This document shows, one piece after another, positions 1 to 5,208 of a stretch of DNA of 5,476 nucleotides (positions within the stretch are counted from its first letter, which is position 1; each line of letters opens with the position of its first letter). The position numbers and the translations under genes are program-made. The DNA is taken from NCBI GenBank assembly GCA_045595425.1, contig JAZOAL010000057.1, positions 1-5,476 on the forward strand, in the 5' to 3' direction. The notes under the pieces were generated by a model, which ran no database searches, was not told where the DNA came from, and was given only the letters and a program-made list of their open reading frames with translations. This stretch comes from SIG710 sp045595425 (GTDB lineage Bacteria; Bacillota; Clostridia; Oscillospirales; CAG-272).

Positions 1-13
1 CTCCCCCGCGATG

Positions 14-19
14 TATAAT
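14..19 (+). promoter_or_regulatory. -10 element of the tRNA-Arg promoter
   Basis: A perfect TATAAT lies 10 bp before the first base of the tRNA, so transcription would start at about position 26, close to the mature 5' end. The -35 element would fall just outside the left edge of the window and cannot be checked. The assignment rests on the -10 sequence and its position alone. Confidence 0.6.
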
Positions 20-29
20 AATAACACAT

Positions 30-106
30 CTGCCCGTGGCACAGCTGGATAGCGCGTCAGACTCCGACTCTGAAGGACGCAGGTTCGAATCCTGTTGGGC
101 AGGCCA
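30..106 (+). tRNA. tRNA-Arg (anticodon CCG)
   Basis: This is a 77-nt cloverleaf that decodes CGG codons as arginine. The acceptor stem is CTGCCCG (30-36) with TGGGCAG (96-102), closing on a G-U pair. Discriminator G103 and encoded CCA (104-106) follow. The anticodon stem TCAGA/TCTGA is perfect around the loop CTCCGAC (62-68), giving anticodon CCG at 64-66. The T-arm is GCAGG/CCTGT around TTCGAAT. The D-loop is AGCTGGATA, with A at position 20, a known arginine identity base. One oddity is an A-C mismatch inside the D-stem (A41 against C53). The gene has its own -10 box upstream and a terminator starting at the last base of CCA, so it looks monocistronic and functional. Confidence 0.95.
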
Positions 107-146
107 AAAAGACAGGAAGGGGACAAAGTCCCCTTCGTGTCTTTTT
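106..146 (+). terminator. Rho-independent terminator of tRNA-Arg
   Basis: A 19-bp inverted repeat with a single internal mismatch pairs 106-124 with 128-146 across an AAA loop. Its core is GGGGAC/GTCCCC and it ends in a TTTTTGTTTTG tail. The left arm starts at the A of CCA. The right arm, from CCCTTCG at 131, is also the beginning of the 131-bp repeat, so the second repeat copy carries an orphan terminator right arm at 262-277 with no left arm. Confidence 0.9.
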
Positions 147-261
147 GTTTTGTTCTATTGATGAAGAACCTCTTGCTGTTGCAAAGCAACAGCAATCATT
201 TGCGCGCTACCGCCGCATAACAGTTTAGCACAAATTATGCGCGCAAATACAGGTTCAGAAT
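131..261 (+). repeat. Palindromic 131-bp repeat, copy 1
   Basis: This is the first of two adjacent copies with an exact 131-bp period. It holds a perfect 10-bp hairpin, TTGCTGTTGC (173-182) with GCAACAGCAA (186-195) and loop AAA. A second perfect 10-bp inverted pair follows, ATTTGCGCGC (198-207) with GCGCGCAAAT (239-248). The unit ends in AGGTTCAGAATCC (251-263, running into copy 2), which resembles a tRNA T-arm with one extra A. I see no open reading frame of coding character in it. It may be a REP- or MITE-like non-coding element; no family is recognised. Confidence 0.85.
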
Positions 262-394
262 CCCTTCGTGTCTTTTTGTTTTGTTCTATTGATGAAGAAC
301 CTCTTGCTGTTGCTCCGCAACAGCAATCATTTGCGCGCTACCGTGACATTTCAGTTTAGCACAAATTATGCGCGCAAATATAGGTTCAGAATCC
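262..394 (+). repeat. Palindromic 131-bp repeat, copy 2
   Basis: This copy is nearly identical to copy 1 at an offset of 131 bp. Differences are concentrated in two places. The loop of the first hairpin reads TCC (314-316) instead of AAA, and a patch after CTACCG reads TGACATTT instead of CGCATAA-type sequence. Both 10-bp inverted pairs are intact (304-313/317-326 and 329-338/370-379). It ends in AGGTTCAGAATCC (382-394), which continues without a break into a duplicate of the tRNA-Arg 3' end. Confidence 0.85.
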
Positions 395-408
395 TGTTGG
401 GCAGGCCA
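382..408 (+). pseudogene. Duplicated 3' end of tRNA-Arg
   Basis: These 27 bases match positions 81-106 of the intact tRNA (half T-stem, T-loop, acceptor 3' strand, discriminator G and CCA) apart from one inserted A, TTCAGAAT for TTCGAAT. No D-arm, anticodon arm or 5' acceptor strand precedes it, so it is not a tRNA gene. Like the real gene, it is followed at once by a terminator starting at the A of CCA. This is the arrangement left when an element integrates at a tRNA 3' end, or when one of two tandem tRNA genes is lost by deletion. Confidence 0.85.
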
Positions 409-440
409 AAAAAATCCGAGAACTTGTTCTCGGATTTTTT
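408..440. terminator. Bidirectional terminator after the tRNA fragment
   Basis: A perfect inverted repeat pairs the arm with core ATCCGAGAAC (408-423) with GTTCTCGGAT plus T-run (426-440) across a TT loop. It has seven A on the left and six T on the right, so it gives a U-tailed hairpin on both strands. On the plus strand it was probably the original terminator of the tRNA-Arg locus. On the minus strand it is the first convincing terminator downstream of the exported peptidase gene, which would leave that mRNA a 3' UTR of about 230 nt containing the hairpin array. Confidence 0.9.
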
Positions 441-443
441 ATT

Positions 444-600
444 CAAGCCGCAGGCTTGGTATGTTATCACGCGTAAGCGTGTATGGCATTGCCGCAGGCG
501 CATGGCATCACTGAAGGTGCATTGACCGCGGCTTGATTCCATACAAGGCACAACCTTGATTCCATTCCGCTTTGCGGATTCCATACACGGCTACGCCGTG
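444..600. repeat. Array of short hairpins with inverted spacer motif
   Basis: At least five small palindromes sit in 157 bp: CAAGCC-gca-GGCTTG (444-458), CACGC-gtaa-GCGTG (468-481), CAAGG-cacaa-CCTTG (544-558), TCCGC-ttt-GCGGA (566-578) and CACGGC-tac-GCCGTG (586-600). Weaker ones lie at 490-500 (TGCC-gca-GGCG) and 509-519 (CAC/GTG). Spacers are 7-9 nt in most places and related: TATGGCAT or CATGGCAT at 482-489 and 501-508 on the left, ATTCCAT or TTCCATA at 559-565 and 579-585 on the right. The change of orientation falls near the palindrome CCGCGG (526-531). Stem sequences differ while spacer and loop sizes are kept. No coding frame is evident. The function is unknown and I cannot name a family. 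Confidence 0.7.
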
Positions 601-660
601 ATTTAGATGCGAGCGTTCGTTTTAGCTCAAATTATGCGCGCAAATATAGGTTCAGAATCC
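601..660. repeat. Truncated third copy of the palindromic repeat
   Basis: Positions 621-660 match 355-394 of copy 2 with one mismatch (TTTAGCTC for TTTAGCAC), ending at the same boundary, AGGTTCAGAATCC. The preceding bases 601-618 look like a decayed left arm (ATTT, then TGCGAGCG, against ATTTGCGCGC). The first hairpin of the full unit is absent. The copy stops 7 bp before the stop codon of the minus-strand peptidase gene. Confidence 0.75.
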
Positions 661-667
661 TTTCAGA

Positions 668-1972
668 TCAAGGATTATAAATCACATAGCGATCGCTTCT
701 ACCACAGTAGCTGTTGTAATAAAACAGCGTTTCAAGCGGAACTTCAACCTCACCGGTCTTACAATTTGTATATGCATTAGATGCATATCTGTTTACAAAC
801 GAATCAACCAACTTAACAAATGTCTGACCGTCTTTTTCGTAGATACCTATCACTGTTGAATAGTGGCCATTGGAAGAATATGAAAAATATTTTTTGTCAA
901 AGGATACTCTTACAATCACGGGGGAATTCTGAGCAAGGCTTCCGCGGATGGCCTTCTCGTATGCGTCAATGGAGGTAAAGGTCTTCCAGCAGTACGTGCC
1001 GCTACCAAGGTGTTTGTTGAGGGCGTCTTTTATCTTATATACGTAACCGTTTATAGAAGAATAAAGGTCTGTATCCTTAAGATTACCTGCCTTTCCGAAA
1101 TAGGAGAGAACAGCTTTTGCAGATGCTGCGGAACAAGTGTAATTCTTTGTCTGAAAATATGCAGCAACTCCGAGAGCAATATTGGTATTGACGCTTGCGC
1201 TGACGGTGCCGGGGATGCTTGCAGTGATCTTAACGTCACCGCCCGCCTTGGGAGTAACGGCACCGGAAGAGTTAACTGTTGCCAGACCGGTGTTTGAAGA
1301 AGAAAACTTGATGCCGGTGATGCCGGAGGGGCTTACGGTGCACTTGAACTGTGCACTCTCACCGGTCTTGATGAAAGCAGGGCCGCTGACGGTGAGAGTG
1401 ATCTTCGAGGTCGTTTTTACGTTTCCGCTATAAATGTACGCTACCTTTCCGGCATCGGTGAGAATGATGTACCAGAGGTTGTCATGATTATTTTTAATCT
1501 TACCGATCACGTTAAGCACGGTGCCTTTGGATATTGTTTCGAGCTTTGTTCCGTTGTCACAAGGAGCCTGACGAAGAGGCGCCGATTTTACGGTATAACA
1601 GAAGGTAGCATTCGAAGCCTTGGGAGCTGCTTTGAGCTCGGATTTCTTTATGTAATAGGTTGCGGACTTGCTGTCCATATTAAGCTTAACCTTATAAAAG
1701 TCTCCCGAAGTGCCCGAGGTCTTGATAAGTGCTCCCTTTTCGAGAGTAGCAAGCTTAAAATAGAGAAGAGAGGTGGAGCTTCTGAGAGTTGCGGCATTTT
1801 TTACAGTGTAAAAACCGCTCGAGGTATTCACCGAAATCTTCGAAATGCTTGCTGAAGCTGTGGCTTCTGCGCCGGCAGCGGATGCGCTGATTGTGGAGAA
1901 GGGGAGTGCGATAGTTGTGAGGGTTGCGAGGACGAGGATAAAGCTTACGAGTTTCTTGATGGTGTTTTTCAT
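668..1972 (-). CDS. Exported SH3/BIG2/C39-like cysteine peptidase family protein
   Basis: The 434-residue product has a Sec signal peptide: positively charged start, hydrophobic stretch about 8-29, likely cleavage after Ala-Ser-Ala (30-32). Two SH3b-like domains follow at about 53-112 and 124-186, a type often linked to wall binding. A bacterial Ig-like BIG2 domain lies at about 190-266. The C-terminal domain (270-434) resembles C39-like papain-fold peptidases, with Gln274 six residues before Cys280, then His370 (NGHYSTVIG) and Asp390 as candidate catalytic residues. The usual Cys-Gly-Pro after the nucleophile is replaced by Cys-Ser-Ala, so activity is plausible, not shown. The start is supported by TAAGGAGA 8 nt upstream. 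No ABC transporter or bacteriocin gene adjoins it, so a wall-associated or secreted role fits better than leader-peptide processing. The substrate is unknown. Confidence 0.85.
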   Translation of the reverse strand: MKNTIKKLVSFILVLATLTTIALPFSTISASAAGAEATASASISKISVNTSSGFYTVKNAATLRSSTSLLYFKLATLEKGALIKTSGTSGDFYKVKLNMDSKSATYYIKKSELKAAPKASNATFCYTVKSAPLRQAPCDNGTKLETISKGTVLNVIGKIKNNHDNLWYIILTDAGKVAYIYSGNVKTTSKITLTVSGPAFIKTGESAQFKCTVSPSGITGIKFSSSNTGLATVNSSGAVTPKAGGDVKITASIPGTVSASVNTNIALGVAAYFQTKNYTCSAASAKAVLSYFGKAGNLKDTDLYSSINGYVYKIKDALNKHLGSGTYCWKTFTSIDAYEKAIRGSLAQNSPVIVRVSFDKKYFSYSSNGHYSTVIGIYEKDGQTFVKLVDSFVNRYASNAYTNCKTGEVEVPLETLFYYNSYCGRSDRYVIYNP

Positions 1973-1980
1973 TTTTTAGT

Positions 1981-1988
1981 TCTCCTTA
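1981..1988 (-). promoter_or_regulatory. Ribosome binding site of the exported peptidase gene
   Basis: On the minus strand TAAGGAGA lies 8 nt before the ATG at 1972. This near-perfect Shine-Dalgarno sequence fixes the start codon. Confidence 0.85.
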
Positions 1989-2029
1989 TTTTTGTTGTGT
2001 TCGAGGGGCTTGTCCCTTGCTGTGACTAT

Positions 2030-2058
2030 ATTTTAACACAAGAAACATCAGTTAACAA
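2030..2058 (-). promoter_or_regulatory. Promoter of the exported peptidase gene
   Basis: Read on the minus strand, a -35-like TTGTTA (2053-2058) and a -10-like TAAAAT (2030-2035) are separated by 17 bp. Transcription would start near 2023, giving a leader of about 50 nt. Each hexamer departs from consensus by one or two bases. Confidence 0.6.
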
Positions 2059-2077
2059 TTCCCATCCTTGAGACATT

Positions 2078-2108
2078 TGGGACATCACACCTCGAAAAGC
2101 CTGTCCCA
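2078..2108. promoter_or_regulatory. Inverted repeat between divergent promoters, candidate operator
   Basis: A perfect 7-bp inverted repeat, TGGGACA (2078-2084) and TGTCCCA (2102-2108), encloses 17 bp. It lies between the -35 boxes of the two divergent promoters, 19 bp from the minus-strand one and 12 bp from the plus-strand one. A related TGTCCC half-site recurs at 2011-2016, and the 16-bp stretches 2001-2016 and 2092-2107 agree at 12 positions. This could be the binding site of a regulator, possibly the HTH-bearing STAND protein encoded next door. On the plus strand a T-rich run follows it, so a weak hairpin terminator is the alternative. Confidence 0.4.
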
Positions 2109-2120
2109 TTTTTATTTTTC

Positions 2121-2149
2121 TTTACAAAAAGAAAAAAATATGATATAAT
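2121..2149 (+). promoter_or_regulatory. Promoter of the STAND ATPase gene
   Basis: TTTACA (2121-2126) and a perfect TATAAT (2144-2149) are separated by 17 bp of A-rich DNA. Transcription would start near 2156 with a leader of about 27 nt. This is the strongest promoter visible in the window and probably drives the whole plus-strand gene group. Confidence 0.8.
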
Positions 2150-2182
2150 AAACTGAAAGCATTTGGACAGAGGGAGATAAAA

Positions 2183-4684
2183 ATGACATCATTTGAAATT
2201 CTTTGGGATTACTTAAAAACCAACGGGCAAACGCAAGAATCCTTTTCTGCACAGCTTGGGATAGACAGAAGAACATTGGGAAGATGGATAAAAAACGGTT
2301 TTTCCCACTCAACAATGAGCCCCGAGTACTTATGCAAGTCCACTTTTGGCAGCTACGATCACAAGTTGGCAAAAGGCTTCATTAATTACCTCAAGGGTCA
2401 CGGATACACCCCCGAGACCAATATTATAAATAAGAATGGAAGCATCGATGCCGACGGTTTTGAGGCGTTCTTTTCCTCGTTCCTTTCGGGCGATAAAAAA
2501 GAGGTTCAAAAAAGCCGCAATTTTCTGCTTCCCGTCTATTATTTTGAACGTTCGGGCGATATAGAAGAAATCTGCCAAACCTTTGAAGGCGGTTGTCCTG
2601 CCGTTCACGCCATTATCGGGGAACGCGGCATCGGAAAATCCACGCTTGCAAAATCCTTTGCCAATTATGCCGTCAAGAAAAAAGTATTCAAGCACATCAT
2701 TTTTGTCAGCTTTTCCAACTCCATAGAAGATACAGTCATCAAGATCAATTCCGAGGATGGCGGCGACAGCACGTTTGCCGGAAAGATCCGAATGCTCAAA
2801 AATCTTCAAAAATCGGGCAATACGCTCCTTATAATTGATAATTTTGATGATCCGAACCTGAACGACACTCTTTCGGAGGATAACTCTGCCTATATAAATC
2901 TGCTTGATACCGAATGCAGCCTGCTCTTCACATCCACCTCCGACCTCAGCCATTGTTATTGCATTGACGATCACGTGACGCATCTTTCACCCTTGCCAAC
3001 CGACGAGCTTTTGCGTATTTTTTTCAAGATCCGCGGCGAATCGGATGACAGTGAAGTTGATATGCGCAAGCTTATTGATAATTATTTGCTTGGAAATACC
3101 TATCTCACCGTTTTATGCGCCGAGCTTTCAAAGCAGGGGATGAACGCGGCAAAGATAATTGACACCATAAAAGACTTACGGGCGAACGACACGGATTATT
3201 TTTCCGCACAAAAGGACGGCAAGCGTCAGGATGAAAAAAATCTGCTCGAGCATTATTGCTGTGTGCTTGATAACAACAAGGTCATCAATCCCGATGACTG
3301 CGATATGAAAAGGGAAATGCACAGCATTTTAAGCGTCCTTGCCCTTCTGCCGATCGGTGGAATTTCATCGGTTGATTTTGATAATTTTGCTTATCCCTAC
3401 GCAAAAAGAAAAATATTTAAAAAGACCATCGCGAGGCTGAAAAAACACAATCTTATTTTCGAAAACGACGGCAGAATATATCTGCAGCCTATAGTCAAAG
3501 AATATTTGATGCGCGAGGTGCTGATCCTTGGTGAAGATACGCATTACTATCTTGACACTTTGACAAAGAAACTGCGGGTCGAAAGCTACGACGACGAAAT
3601 GATGCGTTGGGTAGCTATATCGGAGGCGGCGTACTCCGCTTTGAATGACGAACACACTCAAAGCAACGCTCGCTCAAGGACGCTTGAACTCTCGGAAACC
3701 TATCAAAACGAGGATAAAGTTGATGAGTCGATCAACGCGGCGATCCTTCTCGGAATCAGGATCACGGCGTGCTACAGCTCTGTCAATATGTTTGCGAAAG
3801 CACACGAATACGGTATTCTTGCACTTGAGGGCTTGAAATACATCTCTCAAAGCCAAAAGCAGACCTTCGATTTGCTGACCGTGGCAACCTGTTACAACAT
3901 TGTCGGCTTTGCCTTTCTTCACGGAGAGGAGCAAGCCTTTGACAAAAACATGAAGACTGCATTCGATTGCATAAAAAAAGGCATTGACTATGCCCAAAAA
4001 GCACAATCAATGGAGTATACCACGCGCGCGCTGATCGTAATATCCAAGCTTTGGGGCACGTTTGCCGCCTATTATCTTATGAAAAAGGAATATGGCACCG
4101 CCCTTGAATACCACTCTCGCGCATTGCGCGAAAGAGAACAGCTCATCGGGGAAGACCCCGAATGTGAAGAATACAAAATAATGCTCGCCTTTACATACAG
4201 AGGTATAGGCACTGACTATTTCTATCTTTCGCGTGAGGCAGATAAGGAAAAGAATCTTCATCTGTCCTATATCAACAATCTGAAATCGGTAGAACTATTT
4301 GAGGAGCTATACGGAAGCAACCGCCTTGAAACCGTGGAGGGATATAACAGACTGATCGGCACAGCACTCGGACTGATAAATGCGGTATCCGAGGACAAGC
4401 TCGCGGAACTGATCGGCTGCCACGAAGATGAAGTGATCGAAGGTATTTATTCCCGTCTGAATTCTGCGTTTGAATTTTACGCCTCCTGCGGAGTGTCTTT
4501 GAACGGGGAAATGGCTGATTCGCTGAAAAAGCTCATCATCTTGACCGAAAGAAAAATTGCGAGAGGTCAATTCACAAAAGCAGATGCCGACTTTAACTTA
4601 CAGGTTGTGCAGACAGTAAAAAGCATTTCAACGGCAAACAACGTCTGCCTCGATTTGCTGGTACAACTCGAAAGGATAATGTAA
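2183..4684 (+). CDS. STAND-family ATPase with N-terminal HTH, NB-ARC core and TPR region
   Basis: This 833-residue protein is predicted to be a cytoplasmic signal-transducing P-loop ATPase. A helix-turn-helix-like segment lies at about 17-39 (SAQLGIDRRTLGRWIKNG). The NB-ARC-type core has Walker A GERGIGKS (146-153), Walker B LLIIDNFDD (215-223), a sensor-like LLFTSTSD (247-254) and a GLPL-like GNTYLTV (304-310). A winged-helix region follows at about 379-447; its QPIVKEY stretch occupies the place of the usual MHD-type His motif, with Gln in place of His. Residues about 515-765 are helical and TPR-like, with the clearest repeat around 626-658. In this family the TPRs sense a ligand or partner and ATP-driven oligomerisation activates the N-terminal domain; no nuclease, protease, TIR or membrane effector is visible. 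The HTH favours a transcription regulator; an antiphage STAND role is possible. The start has GGGAG 6 nt upstream, and the gene is divergent from the exported peptidase gene. Confidence 0.85.
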   Translation: MTSFEILWDYLKTNGQTQESFSAQLGIDRRTLGRWIKNGFSHSTMSPEYLCKSTFGSYDHKLAKGFINYLKGHGYTPETNIINKNGSIDADGFEAFFSSFLSGDKKEVQKSRNFLLPVYYFERSGDIEEICQTFEGGCPAVHAIIGERGIGKSTLAKSFANYAVKKKVFKHIIFVSFSNSIEDTVIKINSEDGGDSTFAGKIRMLKNLQKSGNTLLIIDNFDDPNLNDTLSEDNSAYINLLDTECSLLFTSTSDLSHCYCIDDHVTHLSPLPTDELLRIFFKIRGESDDSEVDMRKLIDNYLLGNTYLTVLCAELSKQGMNAAKIIDTIKDLRANDTDYFSAQKDGKRQDEKNLLEHYCCVLDNNKVINPDDCDMKREMHSILSVLALLPIGGISSVDFDNFAYPYAKRKIFKKTIARLKKHNLIFENDGRIYLQPIVKEYLMREVLILGEDTHYYLDTLTKKLRVESYDDEMMRWVAISEAAYSALNDEHTQSNARSRTLELSETYQNEDKVDESINAAILLGIRITACYSSVNMFAKAHEYGILALEGLKYISQSQKQTFDLLTVATCYNIVGFAFLHGEEQAFDKNMKTAFDCIKKGIDYAQKAQSMEYTTRALIVISKLWGTFAAYYLMKKEYGTALEYHSRALREREQLIGEDPECEEYKIMLAFTYRGIGTDYFYLSREADKEKNLHLSYINNLKSVELFEELYGSNRLETVEGYNRLIGTALGLINAVSEDKLAELIGCHEDEVIEGIYSRLNSAFEFYASCGVSLNGEMADSLKKLIILTERKIARGQFTKADADFNLQVVQTVKSISTANNVCLDLLVQLERIM

Positions 4685-5208
4685 TGCCAAAGGGAATCGC
4701 CATAGTCGGGCTGAACGGCAGCGGGAAAACGACTCTCGGGCGGGCGCTTGCCGAAAGGCTCGGGTATTATCGGATGGATGTCGAGGACTATTATTTCTCG
4801 AAGTCGGATGTTCCTTATGCCGTCGCGCGTACACGCGAGGAAGTCGAGCGGTTGATGCTTGCCGACATCGCAGAGCACGGGGATTTCGTCCTATCGGCGG
4901 TCTGCGCGGATTTTGCCGCGATCGAGCCGTTTTATAAGTTAATAGTCTACCTTGAAGCGCCGCAGAATGAGCGAATGGAGCGCATACGGCAGAGAAGCGT
5001 TGACAAATTCGGCTCCCGTGTGCTACCCGGCGGCGATATGTATGAGCAAGAAGAGAGTTTTTTCGCCTTCGCCGCGAAAAGAACGCCCGATAAGATTGAA
5101 AAGTGGATCAAGACTGTCGCTTGCCCCGTGCTGCGGATAGATTCGACCCGTGCAGTCGATGAAATCGCAGCGGATATCATGTGCAAACTTGTGGAGGACA
5201 ACAAATGA
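4684..5208 (+). CDS. Small P-loop nucleotide kinase-like protein (AAA-type ATPase annotation)
   Basis: The 174-residue product has a Walker A at the extreme N-terminus, GLNGSGKTT (9-17), followed by a helix typical of shikimate/adenylate kinase-like folds. MDVEDYYF (31-38) probably belongs to the substrate-binding region. LIVYLEAP (86-93) is the strand ahead of the lid, and the Arg-rich stretch RMERIRQRSVDKFG (97-110) the likely lid. The fold class is clear; the phosphate acceptor is not. Its ATG shares the last A of the STAND stop codon (TAATG), with AAAGGA 7 nt before it inside the upstream gene, so translation is probably coupled. Base composition is visibly richer in G+C than the STAND gene, especially around 4860-4920, hinting at a separate origin. 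A role next to the STAND ATPase is inference from position only. Confidence 0.8.
   Translation: MPKGIAIVGLNGSGKTTLGRALAERLGYYRMDVEDYYFSKSDVPYAVARTREEVERLMLADIAEHGDFVLSAVCADFAAIEPFYKLIVYLEAPQNERMERIRQRSVDKFGSRVLPGGDMYEQEESFFAFAAKRTPDKIEKWIKTVACPVLRIDSTRAVDEIAADIMCKLVEDNK
5193..5197 (+). promoter_or_regulatory. Ribosome binding site for the third, broken gene
   Basis: A perfect GGAGG inside the end of the kinase gene sits 7 nt before the ATG at 5205. That ATG overlaps the kinase stop codon as ATGA. This ideal signal argues that a real third gene once started here. Confidence 0.65.

Noticed and set aside
268..525. Open frame of 85 codons on the plus strand
   Set aside because: It crosses the palindromic repeat, the tRNA 3' fragment, the terminator and part of the hairpin array. 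There is no good ribosome binding site and no protein-like pattern.
366..584. Open frame of 72 codons on the minus strand
   Set aside because: It is a chance frame through the terminator and hairpin array; residue content reflects the palindromes.
131..660. CRISPR array
   Set aside because: The repeats are 131 bp and adjacent, without unique spacers. The hairpin array has variable stems on constant spacers, the opposite of CRISPR organisation, and no cas gene is present.
2078..2120. Intrinsic terminator on the plus strand (7-bp stem, 17-nt loop, T-rich tail)
   Set aside because: No plus-strand gene lies upstream to terminate. The loop is long and the position between divergent promoters fits an operator better, though the alternative is not excluded.
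2330..2983. Open frame of 217 codons on the minus strand
   Set aside because: It lies wholly antisense to the STAND ATPase core, whose Walker A and B motifs are clearly coding on the plus strand.
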